Origin: UBA5314 sp035560815
GTDB lineage: Bacteria > Bacillota > Syntrophomonadia > Syntrophomonadales > Syntrophomonadaceae
Assembly: GCA_035560815.1 (NCBI GenBank)
Contig: DATMYR010000069.1
Coordinates: forward strand, 124,001 to 188,000
Length of the DNA: 64,000 bases
Direction of reading: 5' to 3'
Shown here piece by piece: positions 8,647 to 16,904 of this stretch (position 1 is its first letter; the number at the start of each line of letters is the position of its first letter). The position numbers and the translations under genes are program-made. Below the pieces are notes generated by a model. The model saw only the letters and a program-made list of their open reading frames with translations, was not told the origin of the DNA and made no database searches.

Positions 8647-9429
8647 TTACTTTCCTTTGAATTGGGCTTTTCTCTTTTCGACAAAAGCCCCCATCCCTTC
8701 GAATTTATCTTCGGTGGCACAGCACATTCCGAACATATCTGATTCAATGCTCATGCCGGTGTCGATATCCACCTGCATACCTTTGCCGATGGCGAACTTG
8801 GCGTAACCAACGGCCAGCGGGGCTTTACCAGCAATCTTTTTGGCCAGTTTTCTGGCCTCGTCCATTAACTGGTCAGCCGGATATACATGATTGACCAGAC
8901 CTATGCGGTAGGCTTCCTGAGCATTGATTACATCGGCAGTGTAGGTAAGTTCTTTGGCGCGTCCTTCGCCGATGAGACGCGGAAGCCGCTGGGTGCCGCC
9001 AAAGCCGGGGATCACGCCTAGCCCCACTTCCGGTTGCCCAAAGACCGCAGTCTCTGAAGCCAGCCGAATATCGCAGGCCATAGCCAGTTCACAGCCTCCG
9101 CCCAGGGCAAAGCCGTTAACCGCAGCAATAACCGGTTTCTCCAACAGCTCAAACTGCCGCATGACCTTTTCTCCCACATCAGAGAAAAATCTTCCTTCAG
9201 CTGGAGAGAGAGGCAGCATGAAGGTGATGTCAGCCCCGGCTACAAAGGCTTTGTCTCCGCTGCCGGTTATGATCATAACCTTGATATCGGGGTCGGCTTT
9301 TACGTCTTTTACCGCAGCTTCCAACTCGTACAGGGTTTCAGCATTGAGAGCGTTCAAGGCTTTAGGCCGATTAATATAGAGCAAAGCCAGGTAATCGTCC
9401 TTCTCCAAAATGATATTCTGGTATTCCAA
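8647..9429 (-). CDS. crt: enoyl-CoA hydratase (crotonase)
   Basis: The 260-residue protein is a short-chain enoyl-CoA hydratase, interconverting crotonyl-CoA and 3-hydroxybutyryl-CoA. Visible signatures are the CoA-binding AFVAGADI (oxyanion hole) and AAVNGFALGGGCELAMACD, with the first catalytic Glu in GGGCELA. FGQPEVGLGVIPGFGGTQRL carries the second catalytic Glu in QPEVGLG. It lies 65 bases downstream of hbd in the same direction, so the two form a short beta-oxidation/butyrate operon. No thiolase, butyryl-CoA dehydrogenase or CoA-transferase is next to them. The direction of flux (synthesis or oxidation) cannot be told from sequence. Confidence 0.94.
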   Translation of the reverse strand: MEYQNIILEKDDYLALLYINRPKALNALNAETLYELEAAVKDVKADPDIKVMIITGSGDKAFVAGADITFMLPLSPAEGRFFSDVGEKVMRQFELLEKPVIAAVNGFALGGGCELAMACDIRLASETAVFGQPEVGLGVIPGFGGTQRLPRLIGEGRAKELTYTADVINAQEAYRIGLVNHVYPADQLMDEARKLAKKIAGKAPLAVGYAKFAIGKGMQVDIDTGMSIESDMFGMCCATEDKFEGMGAFVEKRKAQFKGK

Positions 9430-9494
9430 CTCTCGACCTCCCTTCTATCAGATGGCTCGGGTTTCAATGCCATATAGGGCTGGATCGATTTCAC

Positions 9495-10343
9495 CTACTT
9501 GTTGTAATCGTAGAAGCCCTTTTTGGTTTTCATGCCCAGCCAACCCGCCCGAACATACTGTTTTAATGTAGCAGCGGGACGATATTTGGGATCGCCGGTT
9601 TCCTCATAGAGGGTGTTGCAAACTTCCAATGCGATATCAACACCAACCAGATCGGCCAAAGCCAGAGGCCCCATAGGCCAGCCGGCTCCCAGTTTCATTG
9701 CGGTGTCAATATCGGCGATGCTGGCCAAGCCTTCATAATAGATAAAGGCTGCTTCGTTGATGCAGGGGACCAGAATCCTGTTCACCACAAAGCCGGGACC
9801 CTCTTTAACCTGGATAGGCTTCTTGCCAATGGCCTGTGAAAGAGCAAACACGGCATCGACCGTTTCCAGAGAGGTTTGCGCAGCCGCGATGACTTCGATC
9901 AGCAGCATCACCTGGGCGGGATTAAAGAAATGCATACCGACAACCTTGTCCGGCTTCTTGTAAGCAGTGGCGATCTCGGTAATCGGCAAAGCTGAAGTAT
10001 TTGTAGCGACAATAATATCATCACTTAGTATCGTGGACAGTTTCCTGTAAACATCCTTTTTAATAGCCATTTTTTCCAACACGGTTTCTAAAACAAAGTC
10101 TACGCCAGCGATGTCTTCGAGCTTAGCGGTACCGGTAATTTTTAAGCCTTCAGCGCTGCCGGCCGGGACCTTGCCTTTTTCTTCTTGTTTCGCCACTCCC
10201 TTTTTAACGTTGGCGATACAGCGATCCACGATTTCCTGGTAGATATCATAGACAATGACCTCTTTACCGGCCATTGCGAAGGCCCAGACAATGCCTGTAC
10301 CCATGGTACCTGCGCCCAGAACCGCAATCTTGTTAATTTCCAT
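9495..10343 (-). CDS. hbd: 3-hydroxybutyryl-CoA dehydrogenase
   Basis: The 282-residue protein has the length of clostridial Hbd, which oxidises or forms 3-hydroxybutyryl-CoA with NAD(P). The N-terminal Rossmann motif is GAGTMGTGIVWAFA, and VIVYD supplies the acidic residue that favours NAD. The catalytic dyad is in GMHFFNPAQVM (His) and the following Glu of LLIEVI. The C-terminal helical domain contains GPGFVVNRIL and GAGWPMGPLALADLVG. The ATG follows AAGGGGGTTAATAATTTC. It is the first gene of the hbd-crt pair. Confidence 0.95.
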   Translation of the reverse strand: MEINKIAVLGAGTMGTGIVWAFAMAGKEVIVYDIYQEIVDRCIANVKKGVAKQEEKGKVPAGSAEGLKITGTAKLEDIAGVDFVLETVLEKMAIKKDVYRKLSTILSDDIIVATNTSALPITEIATAYKKPDKVVGMHFFNPAQVMLLIEVIAAAQTSLETVDAVFALSQAIGKKPIQVKEGPGFVVNRILVPCINEAAFIYYEGLASIADIDTAMKLGAGWPMGPLALADLVGVDIALEVCNTLYEETGDPKYRPAATLKQYVRAGWLGMKTKKGFYDYNK

Positions 10344-10693
10344 GAAATTATTAACCCCCTTATATTATTTCTCTATATCCCCGATGCCGGGTTGCTATAA
10401 ATTCTTGATTTCACCTCCTTGTCGAGAAAATTATGACAACGTCCCACCTTTAATTATGCAAATATCATACCCATTGAACCTGGTCTGGGTTACCGAATCA
10501 GGGTGATGATGGAGAGTAGAGGAAGTCCCTTTATTAAAGGGTTTTTGCTTAAGGGTCTGAAAGGGAACGGGTTGAAACATGGTGAAGCGACAGGAGCGGC
10601 TATTGCAAAATGGAAATACCGTGGCAAAATTGCATCACCCTATGTCTCCGGGAAACTCCTGGTTCAGGGTGGGCTCTATGTCAAGAAAAGTTA
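10344..10693. other. intergenic region upstream of hbd
   Basis: No gene is convincing here. On the minus strand an AAGGAGGTGA at 10411-10420 has no start codon at a suitable distance. A small perfect hairpin, CCCTTT-ATT-AAAGGG followed by TTTTT (10527-10546), looks like a plus-strand terminator, although no plus-strand gene precedes it. The promoter for hbd should lie in the first 150 bases. Confidence 0.4.
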
Positions 10694-10906
10694 TTATCTT
10701 TTAGAAGTTAAGCATAGTACTAATCCAATTATAAGAAATAAGCCACTGACAACAGCTACTATGATAATCTTTGTATTGTCATAACTGCCATATATCTCCG
10801 CTTTTTCTGCTGTTAGAAAAACTTGGGCCAGTATACCTCTATTAATAAACGCAATAATACTGAATATAATAGCCATAATACCAATGAGTAATTTAGTAAA
10901 GTTCAT
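10694..10906 (-). CDS. small two-helix membrane protein of unknown function
   Basis: I do not recognise this 70-residue protein. It has two hydrophobic segments, roughly residues 4-22 and 46-66, joined by a polar loop with the sequence TAEKAEIYGSY, and ends in a basic SKR. The ATG is preceded by AGGAAAGGAGCTTTCTTA, a strong ribosome-binding site, which argues that it is translated. It stands alone between hbd and a secreted protein gene. It is probably a small integral membrane protein. Confidence 0.6.
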   Translation of the reverse strand: MNFTKLLIGIMAIIFSIIAFINRGILAQVFLTAEKAEIYGSYDNTKIIIVAVVSGLFLIIGLVLCLTSKR

Positions 10907-11353
10907 TAAGAAAGCTCCTTTCCTAATTAGGGCTGGCTAATATTGCCTCGATCGCTTGGTTTTCGCTACATCTTAGCTTCCATGTGCATAATTTTTAGGA
11001 AATCCTTCTTTCCCTTGCATATATATTCGGCATTAATAACTCATTTGTCTTGTTTTTCCTGGGCTTTTTGACAAATCGGCTGAGCGAATAATTTTTTTAT
11101 TATAATCAAAGACCGTCATCAAGGGGGGCTAATCAGAAATTTTGAGCGCGCAAAAGACACAACAATCGATATTTGCTATGAAGTTTTTGGTGAGGAACTT
11201 GTAGCATAAGCTCGAGTTCTCTTTCTGCAAATTTGGTTTGGTTATTAACGCAACAATTTGAACCGGTTTTTTACTAATACAAAATTACGGGGTTTGGTTA
11301 GCAAGCCCTAATTATTTTTGGAGAGAAAATATGGTGAGAGGTGATGATTCTAC
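10907..11353. other. long AT-rich intergenic region
   Basis: No intact gene is seen. A TTGACA at about 11068 lies upstream of an AT-rich block ending in TATAAT, but the spacing of about 26 bases is wrong for a sigma-A promoter. A short plus-strand frame near 11150-11210 reads TTIDICYEVFGEEL and stops. It is reminiscent of the N-terminus of alpha/beta hydrolases, so a decayed gene is possible. Confidence 0.3.
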
Positions 11354-11384
11354 AAATAAAAAAGCCTCCTGTTAAGGAGGCGTA
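11354..11384 (-). terminator. terminator of the secreted protein gene
   Basis: On the minus strand the stem GCCTCCT/AGGAGGC with a 4-nt loop is followed by TTTTTTATTTG. It starts 17 bases past the stop codon of the gene at 11398..11862. Confidence 0.85.
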
Positions 11385-11397
11385 ATTTTATGGATGA

Positions 11398-11862
11398 TTA
11401 CGTGCGTACCGCATCGGAAGCCTTGACCAGAGCCACTTCTCTGATAATAACATTTAAGGTTTCGGTATCCAGATATCCCGTAGGGTTTAAGGAGTGTTTG
11501 CTTTGGAAATCCGTAATAAATGACGCGTAATCACTGCTCTGACTCTTGCCCAGGCTGGATAACATGTTTTCTATCTGCTGCTTCTCCTCCGGCGTAACAC
11601 CCATCACTTCACCATTCTGGGGCGAGCCGGATTGCGTAGCAGTGGACGCCAACTGTTGTGGTTCCTGAGCCTTATCAACAGGTTTGTTGGCTTGAGTCAA
11701 AGTCGATGAAGCTGCCTCCTCTGCATTGTTATTCTGGGCAGTCTGCAATTCTTGGGCATGCTGGGCCAGACAAGTATAGTTTGTGGCGATCGCCAGGGTT
11801 GAACCACCGAATATAGCGGCAATTGTAACCAAAATTAAAAACACCAAATGCTCTTTTTTCAT
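11398..11862 (-). CDS. secreted protein with a peptidoglycan-binding-like C-terminus
   Basis: The 154-residue protein starts with MKKEH and a hydrophobic segment (residues 7-27), a signal peptide or anchor. A low-complexity linker rich in Gln, Ala, Ser and Thr follows at about 30-85. The C-terminal ~65 residues contain DFQSKHSLNPTGYLDTETL, which looks like one repeat of the PG_binding_1 fold ('FQ...GL..tG.ld..T...'). The likely location is the outer face of the membrane or the cell wall. It is followed closely by its own terminator. The function beyond wall association is unknown. Confidence 0.6.
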   Translation of the reverse strand: MKKEHLVFLILVTIAAIFGGSTLAIATNYTCLAQHAQELQTAQNNNAEEAASSTLTQANKPVDKAQEPQQLASTATQSGSPQNGEVMGVTPEEKQQIENMLSSLGKSQSSDYASFITDFQSKHSLNPTGYLDTETLNVIIREVALVKASDAVRT

Positions 11863-11924
11863 TCGAAAACACCCCAGTATTTAAATGTTAGTTATATTGT
11901 AAGGGACTTTCGAAAAATTTGCAA

Positions 11925-11966
11925 CAAAAATAGGGACCTTTCCTAAATTTTATTAGAAAAGGTCAC
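11925..11966 (-). terminator. terminator downstream of the Mop gene
   Basis: On the minus strand GACCTTTTCTA pairs with TAGGAAAGGTC (one mismatch), followed by CCTATTTTTG. It lies 26 bases past the stop of the Mop gene. Confidence 0.7.
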
Positions 11967-11992
11967 TATTCGGGCGAGTGGTATGCCTGAAA

Positions 11993-12199
11993 TCAACCTT
12001 TTATCAGGCTAACATCGGTGGAGTTAAACATGGCGAAAACTTCGTCGCCTTTCTTTAGTGCCAGGGCTTGTGCAGCCCCGCTGGTGATTGTAGCGGTTAC
12101 GGCAAAATCCCCGATATCCACGATAACTTCGCTCATATCCTGTCCTTCTTTCACCTCCATTACTTTGCCGATGAGTTTGTTTGGGTCGCTGATACGCAT
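11993..12199 (-). CDS. molbindin-like TOBE (Mop) protein
   Basis: The product, 68 residues from the ATG at 12199, is a single Mop/TOBE domain of the kind that stores or buffers molybdate or tungstate. The family pattern is clear: 'NKLIGKVMEVKEG', 'SEVIVDIGDFAVTATITS' and 'LALKKGDEVFAMFNSTDVSLIKG'. An AAAAAAGGGGG run six bases upstream favours the internal ATG over the one two codons earlier (12205). It is a single-gene unit with a terminator. A supply of Mo or W would be needed by enzymes such as formate dehydrogenases or aldehyde oxidoreductases, but none is in the window. Confidence 0.85.
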   Translation of the reverse strand: MRISDPNKLIGKVMEVKEGQDMSEVIVDIGDFAVTATITSGAAQALALKKGDEVFAMFNSTDVSLIKG

Positions 12200-12375
12200 G
12201 ACCATCCCCCTTTTTTCTTTATCTTGTGCTGTAAAGGATAAAAATATTGAACAGCGGCTCCGATCTGTCTGCCATTGAGGAATGGGGTCCTACATGGGCT
12301 AATTATTATCTGCTTACATGAAATACCTGAAAGTTCAAATAATATTAGGGAATTCTTTTTAGGAGACTGGATGCA

Positions 12376-12906
12376 GTGCCCTTTGGGATGGTGAAAAGAT
12401 ATTTTGAACGGCTGATAACCGAGGGTCCCGGGGAAGGGGCCCAAAATAAACATGAAGTCATAACCGGAGAACTTAAAATGGAAGACCTGAAGGAAGTGCG
12501 GGTATCCTCAAAACTAGAAGACAACCTTGATTTGTTGGAAGTCGTATTGGGCCAAAACGAGGATGTGGTTTTTCGCAGCTTCCGGCTGGGAATCGATGAA
12601 GGAACCCCAGCTTTCATTGTCTATATTGAAAACATGGTGGACAAAATCCAGCTGAACAATAATATTATTAAACCCTTCCCTTCCCCCAGGTGGTGCATAC
12701 CGAACGGCCGGACCGTGCGGCTGCCGGCCTTTTTCAAGTACGAATCGTTATTCTTATTGATGGAACTCCTTAAAGAAAGAGGACCCACCGGCAAAGAAAG
12801 ATGTCCCCTCACCTTCGTTTGCCCAAAACTGATGGTGAAAGAGCCAGAAAGTGAGCGGGCGGTGAAAGGGGACAGCCCCCTTTGCCTATGTGCTACAGTT
12901 CTTTGA
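12376..12906 (+). pseudogene. N-terminal fragment of a GerA-family spore germinant receptor subunit
   Basis: From about residue 35 to 97 the frame resembles the N-terminal domain of GerAA/GerBA proteins. There is a helix 'SKLEDNLDLLEVVLGQNEDV', then VVFRSFRLG, FIVYIENMVDK and NNIIKPF. A full subunit is about 500 residues with five or more membrane segments. Here the homology ends near base 12675, and the remaining ~75 codons look like translated intergenic DNA rich in Lys, Glu and Pro. No GerAB or GerAC follows. I read this as a truncated, probably dead receptor gene. The stretch after 12675 carries GGGGAC-type inverted repeats. Confidence 0.6.
12865..12883 (+). terminator. small hairpin between the gerA remnant and a convergent nitroreductase gene
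   Basis: AAAGGGG (12865-12871) pairs with CCCCTTT around a short ACAGC loop. There is no T-run, so termination is uncertain. It belongs to a group of GGGGAC hairpins scattered in the window. Confidence 0.35.
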
Positions 12907-13492
12907 TGATTAATTCCTCCAGGGCTTTGCGCGGGCGGGGAGCAGGATCCTGAGCGGGATATCCGATAGGCAGCAGGCATAGGGGATATAGATTATCCGG
13001 CAGTTCCAACCACTGAGCCAACTCCTTGCGCTGAAACATCATCACCCAGCAGCTGCCCAGACCCAGTGCAGTAGCGGTTAGAATCATGTGCTCTACAGCG
13101 ATGGCTGTATTCAGGTTCATATAGCTTTTCAACCCGGCCTCATCCATCAGAGCACTGGGGTATTTGGCCTTACTTATTTGATCGGAAACACCTTCGAAAG
13201 CCCCGGCTCGTTTAAGTTCTACAATTCGCCGGTTCTGAGCTTCAGCGGCCCGAAGATCTGTGCAGCATACAATAACTACCGGGGCCTGGGCCACAAAAGC
13301 CAAAGTGTATTCCGCAAGCTGTGAGCGGGCTTCCGGGCTTTTGATGACTACAAAGCGCCAGGGTTGAATGTTGCTTCCCGAGGGTGCCAGGCGGGCGGAT
13401 TCTAGAATCTGCTGAATATACTCATCGGGGACCGGGTCTGGGGAGAAGCTGCGGATGCTGCGCCGGGATTGGATTACGGCATTAAAGTCCAT
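12893..13492 (-). CDS. nitroreductase-family flavoprotein
   Basis: The 199-residue protein is a nitroreductase-fold FMN protein. The N-terminus QSRRSIRSFSPDPVP contains the phosphate-binding Arg pair. LAPSGSNIQPWRFVVI is the second FMN-binding motif. A helix with LGLGSCWVMM and the C-terminal IGYPAQDPAPRPRK complete the family pattern. These proteins reduce nitro groups, quinones or flavins with NAD(P)H; the true substrate is not readable. A second family member lies at 33229..33762. The gene seems monocistronic, with ATG at 13492. Confidence 0.88.
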   Translation of the reverse strand: MDFNAVIQSRRSIRSFSPDPVPDEYIQQILESARLAPSGSNIQPWRFVVIKSPEARSQLAEYTLAFVAQAPVVIVCCTDLRAAEAQNRRIVELKRAGAFEGVSDQISKAKYPSALMDEAGLKSYMNLNTAIAVEHMILTATALGLGSCWVMMFQRKELAQWLELPDNLYPLCLLPIGYPAQDPAPRPRKALEELIIKEL

Positions 13493-13643
13493 ATAAACCC
13501 TCCTATATGTAAAAAGTGGCCCACATTCTCCTGAAGAATTTTTAACGAATGGTACCTGACGGTGAAATTATCACTTGTTCAGGAGCTACCACCATGGTAT
13601 CATGATCCGAGCTAAAGCCCAATGACTGCGTCCCCTTGTCACG

Positions 13644-14105
13644 CTAGTTGTCTGGAAGCACCGCGACACCCAAAGCCAGGTGATCCCAAAGGGCGGCTTT
13701 GACTGCTTCCACCTGATGCTCATCGCAGTTTACCATAAGAAAAAGCTCCCCATCCGTATCCTTTCGTCTTTCTTTGGAATGCTTGAACCTGCTAAAGGAA
13801 AGGTCGAGCAAAAAACCAACCAGGAACCCTCCTCCCAAGCCTATCAACCCCCATATGATCGGACCCCAGGTCAGGACAAAGCCGTAGATAACCCCTAAGA
13901 CCATACAGGCGCTGCCCAGAATGGCCCCCCCATCGAACATGCTTACCCCGTCAGCGTGATGAATGGTATCAAAGATATTCCGGGTTTCTCCCCGCTTTTC
14001 AAGGGGAACAGCAAAAATCTGTTCCTTCTTAATACCCAGCTCTTCCACTTTAGTGATGGCGATTTCGGTATGTAAATTATAATGGAACGATGCTACCAGG
14101 TACAT
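13644..14105 (-). CDS. conserved membrane protein with central glycine-rich segment
   Basis: The 153-residue protein is not one I can name. A soluble N-terminal part (residues 1-55; 'VASFHYNLHTEIAITKVEELGI') looks like a ferredoxin-like fold as in heat-shock/stress 'Ylan' or DUF1269-type proteins. It is followed by two hydrophobic glycine-rich helices (about 56-100; ILGSACMVLGVIYGF and GLIGLGGGFLVGFLL). A second soluble part repeats the fold (FLMVNCDEHQVEAVKAAL). The arrangement suggests glycine-zipper membrane insertion. It is the last gene of a three-gene minus-strand run (15522 to 13644) with spacings of 12-19 bases. Confidence 0.65.
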   Translation of the reverse strand: MYLVASFHYNLHTEIAITKVEELGIKKEQIFAVPLEKRGETRNIFDTIHHADGVSMFDGGAILGSACMVLGVIYGFVLTWGPIIWGLIGLGGGFLVGFLLDLSFSRFKHSKERRKDTDGELFLMVNCDEHQVEAVKAALWDHLALGVAVLPDN

Positions 14106-14117
14106 TTGCCTTCCTCC

Positions 14118-14897
14118 TTATACAGATTTCAGGGGCATGGGAAATAAGGGACTCTGATATTTATTTCTGAAGAACTGAGCCTGCTCTTGATCAAATAACT
14201 TATTAAACTCCACCGTTTTTACATAGGCATCATAGATACTAAAACAATAAAACGAGGGTATGTTCAGCAGCCACTGCCAATCAAGCACTGATTTGGCTTG
14301 GGCAAATTGGCCCAGGGCGGTATAGCCAATGGCAGGCAGCAGGTGGGATAAATAGATGATGGCACCCCCTCCGATCATCATGAATATAGCGACAATAATC
14401 TCAAGGGCGTAAAGGTGGCCGGCCCCCGGCATTAACATGGACCAGGCCGCAGCCAACCAGGGGTTGCGCTTGTCAAAGGCATTGAATCCTACACCACTAA
14501 TAACTGTTGGACCGATAGGATCATTATCGTGATCGGCCAGAACCGAGAACTTATTGACTTCGATGGCTATACGATAGCTTTCCCAAACAGCAAAGACCAG
14601 GATGCCACAGTACAAAAGCAGCAAGTGGGTATCCAGGACCTGTTTGGCCATAGCAAAATTGCCGGTAAAGCTGTAGAGAATGGCCAGATTAATATGCGCC
14701 TGGGTATTGATCAGCAGTTCCCCGGCAAATAAAAAAAATCCTTTTGCAACACTTACTAATCTCATATGTCCGAATCCGGGATAAACCAGAGACCACCAGG
14801 CCACCACCAGGGGATTGCGCAAATGAAATACATTGATAGAGGTCAATGATATGGCTGCCTTGGGCCGACGGATGATGGAACTTTGAGCAGTGCTCAT
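14118..14897 (-). CDS. polytopic membrane protein with internal repeat
   Basis: The 259-residue protein is unnamed. It has two related halves. Residues 25-110 begin RNPLVVAWWSLVYPGFGHM and residues 135-225 begin RNPWLAAAWSMLMPGAGHL. Each 'RNP...AAW..L.PG.GHl' motif is followed by about three hydrophobic helices. The motif resembles the membrane domain annotated as TM2-like or DUF5683. The duplicated halves suggest an internal duplication. It lies between a CBO0543-like protein and the stress-like membrane protein at 13644, and the three probably form one transcript. Confidence 0.65.
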   Translation of the reverse strand: MSTAQSSIIRRPKAAISLTSINVFHLRNPLVVAWWSLVYPGFGHMRLVSVAKGFFLFAGELLINTQAHINLAILYSFTGNFAMAKQVLDTHLLLLYCGILVFAVWESYRIAIEVNKFSVLADHDNDPIGPTVISGVGFNAFDKRNPWLAAAWSMLMPGAGHLYALEIIVAIFMMIGGGAIIYLSHLLPAIGYTALGQFAQAKSVLDWQWLLNIPSFYCFSIYDAYVKTVEFNKLFDQEQAQFFRNKYQSPLFPMPLKSV

Positions 14898-14916
14898 CTT
14901 ATTATGCCTCCTGAGT

Positions 14917-15522
14917 TTATGCTGATTTGCTCTGCCGGGCGGTCAGCCATCGGGCTATTAACCGTGCTATCATACCTATGGCTGCATAGATAGGGAATGA
15001 ATATACGTACCTCCACCCGTGCAGCTCATAAATACCCAGCCATACAAGCGAAGCTTCTCCAATAAAGGAGAAAAAAGCACTAACGATCAGCATGGCAATA
15101 AAAAAGTGCTTCCAATCGTTATAGCGCTGGTAGATGAACATATAGACCACGGGAATTAGTGAAAAATCGATAGGAAGCAGGGTCGGATTCAGAGGGCCTA
15201 CCCAGAAATTGTATAACCATAAACCAAGCTCAGTCAGTACTGCATCCAGGTATGAAGATACAATGATTATGATTAATCCAAACAAGCCGATTTCCAGCAG
15301 ACGTTTTTTATCCGAGTATTTCCACCAGAGGAGCCAGGGAATGAAAAGAACCGCCATCAGGAGCCACCACTGCCATGTAAACAGATCCTCTGAGCGCCAG
15401 TTTTCGACCCGGGCGTGAGCTAATTGCTTTTCCAGGACCCATATCAGATCATTTGAGGGGTATCCCCCGGCATCAAGTGACATTCCGATTGCCTCCAGCT
15501 TTCTAAGCGGTAAGAGCCACAT
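14917..15522 (-). CDS. CBO0543-like integral membrane protein
   Basis: The 201-residue protein has five to six predicted membrane segments, with the pattern WQWWLLMAVLFIPWLLWWK at about residues 49-67. Further patterns are KRLLEIGLFG, LLPIDFSLIPVVYMFIYQRY and a W-x-HFF motif. This layout matches the uncharacterised CBO0543 family of spore-forming Firmicutes. The first ~45 residues precede the usual start, so translation may begin at an internal codon. It is the first gene of the three-gene minus-strand membrane-protein cluster. No biochemical role is known for the family. Confidence 0.6.
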   Translation of the reverse strand: MWLLPLRKLEAIGMSLDAGGYPSNDLIWVLEKQLAHARVENWRSEDLFTWQWWLLMAVLFIPWLLWWKYSDKKRLLEIGLFGLIIIIVSSYLDAVLTELGLWLYNFWVGPLNPTLLPIDFSLIPVVYMFIYQRYNDWKHFFIAMLIVSAFFSFIGEASLVWLGIYELHGWRYVYSFPIYAAIGMIARLIARWLTARQSKSA

Positions 15523-15853
15523 GCTCTGTTCCTATTATCACCAAATATGCCGCCAAAAACGCATAAGTCTGGTATTTGTGTAACGTTTCTAGGTAATCAC
15601 CTTTTGCGTGTGCGCCATGGTCATTACCAACCAACGAACCAAAAGACCTATAGCCATATAGATGGAACCTTAACATTATTCTCTAAGTGGCTTGCATGAT
15701 TACACCGAGGATATGATTTTACGCCCTGGTGTTTTTAATCTCAGCTTGCACTCTTAATGACCTGTATGGGATTTTTATTGCCAAAAGGTTTCAGTTCTGC
15801 TTGAATGAAATTGGGATATGGAGGAATGCAAGGAATTTGAGGAGGAAGATTTT
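15523..15853. other. intergenic region between divergent genes
   Basis: No gene or clear structured element is seen. It must carry the promoters of the minus-strand membrane cluster and of the plus-strand lipoprotein gene. A near-consensus pair is not obvious. Confidence 0.3.
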
Positions 15854-16186
15854 ATGAGGAACCCCCTTAAGCGCGGGTGGATCATGATTTTGATGGTTTC
15901 GTTGCTGCTTGCTGTAATGGGGTGCAGCACAACGAAAGATGAAACACAAACCGGCACATTGAACAGCATGGAAGCTTTTACGGGTATTGATGATGCTTTG
16001 CAGGGTAATTTGGCTAAAGCTGACTTTGCGGGTATTGTGGTGTTGATTAAGGATAATGGGGATGAAGTGAAGGCCTATTGTCCAAACGAGTTATCGGAAA
16101 AACTGCGCGCCGGTCAGACTTTGGAAGTCAAAAAAATTCAGGGAACTGACCAATGGATCGTGACCAGGATCGTGAAGGAACCTTAG
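15854..16186 (+). CDS. small lipoprotein of unknown function
   Basis: Starting at the ATG at 15854, which follows GAGGAGGAAGATTTT, the product has 110 residues. The signal peptide (RNPLKRGW then a hydrophobic run) ends in the lipobox VMGC, predicting lipid attachment at Cys24 and a location on the outer face of the membrane. The mature part is short. Its second half (FAGIVVLIKDNGDEVKAYC to WIVTRIVKEP) reads as a small beta-barrel of the OB type. An upstream in-frame ATG at 15818 exists but has no ribosome-binding site. I do not recognise the family. Confidence 0.7.
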   Translation: MRNPLKRGWIMILMVSLLLAVMGCSTTKDETQTGTLNSMEAFTGIDDALQGNLAKADFAGIVVLIKDNGDEVKAYCPNELSEKLRAGQTLEVKKIQGTDQWIVTRIVKEP

Positions 16187-16310
16187 TTCTTTTTGAAAGG
16201 CCTAGCAACTAAGGCGGCACAGAGTGAGCGTTTGAATCTAGTCTGGGATGATCGTTGACTGGCGGTCCGCTCTGGGTGACTCATCCTATTTACTTGCCAT
16301 AAGAAAGCAT

Positions 16311-16334
16311 TTCCCCGGGCTGATTAACCCGGGG
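16311..16334. terminator. hairpin between convergent genes
   Basis: CCCCGGG pairs with CCCGGGG around an 8-nt loop, with TTATCTTTG on the plus-strand side. It may end the lipoprotein transcript and, less clearly, the opposing stalk-domain gene. Confidence 0.5.
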
Positions 16335-16415
16335 TTATCTTTGACCCATGTAAAGTTGCATACCCCCACTGGCTGGACCATCCCTGGGGGAGAAAGACCT
16401 TGCCGCGCATGAAGC

Positions 16416-16904
16416 CTACTGTTGAATGTTGATGTTCTGGAGGTAGGGGTCCCAGCTGACTTTGGCGCCGAATCCTCTGGCGATAAAGCTTACTGGCACA
16501 AACATTCTATCATTTCTAAGCTCAGGAGCTACATCCATGCTAACAACGGTATCATTGCCGGCCTCGTTTATATAGTGGGCACCCCGGTCACCAAGCAGCA
16601 AGAATAATTTTACATTGCGATAGTCAATTTCGGCCTCCAGGCCGCTTTCGTAGTAATCGGCAGTCACATGGGCGCCAAAGGCGGTGGCAATGGCGCTTAA
16701 GGGGACCATAGTACGGTCCTGTTGAATATAGGGAGCAGCGTCCAGCGGCACACTCTGCCCATCAACCCACATCTCATTCTGCCCGATATACATGTCGATA
16801 TCAGTGGCAGCAGCAGGCAGTACTATCAGGAATATAAACATTGCACATAACAAACCTATCTTCAGAAACCGTGATTTTACTCTACCCAATTTCTTATATG
16901 TCAT
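16416..16904 (-). CDS. secreted copper amine oxidase N-terminal (stalk) domain protein
   Basis: The 162-residue protein has a signal peptide (basic MTYKKLGRVKSRFLK, hydrophobic segment, cleavage near PAAAT) and then a pair of stalk-type beta-alpha repeats. Motifs are 'MWVDGQSVPLDAAPYIQQ', 'RTMVPLSAIATAFGA', and 'RMFVPVSFIARGFGA' with 'VSWDP' at the end. The RTMVP / RMFVP pair is typical of the copper-amine-oxidase N-terminal-like domain of Firmicutes, which is used as a surface or spore-envelope module and is not an oxidase. A paralogue of equal length lies at 37103..37591. The start follows AAGGAGGTAGATTTGAA. Confidence 0.82.
   Translation of the reverse strand: MTYKKLGRVKSRFLKIGLLCAMFIFLIVLPAAATDIDMYIGQNEMWVDGQSVPLDAAPYIQQDRTMVPLSAIATAFGAHVTADYYESGLEAEIDYRNVKLFLLLGDRGAHYINEAGNDTVVSMDVAPELRNDRMFVPVSFIARGFGAKVSWDPYLQNINIQQ

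Noticed and set aside
10401..10430. A strong AAGGAGGTGA on the minus strand upstream of hbd, suggesting a leader peptide.
   Set aside because: No ATG, GTG or TTG lies at a usable distance and the nearest frame stops at once.
10503..10784. A 93-codon plus-strand ORF near the small membrane protein gene.
   Set aside because: It overlaps the better-supported minus-strand gene, contains a terminator-like hairpin and has low-complexity sequence.
11140..11210. A short frame reading TTIDICYEVFGEEL, suggestive of an alpha/beta hydrolase N-terminus.
   Set aside because: Only about 17 residues, no start signal and an immediate stop. Kept as a possible relic, not as a gene.
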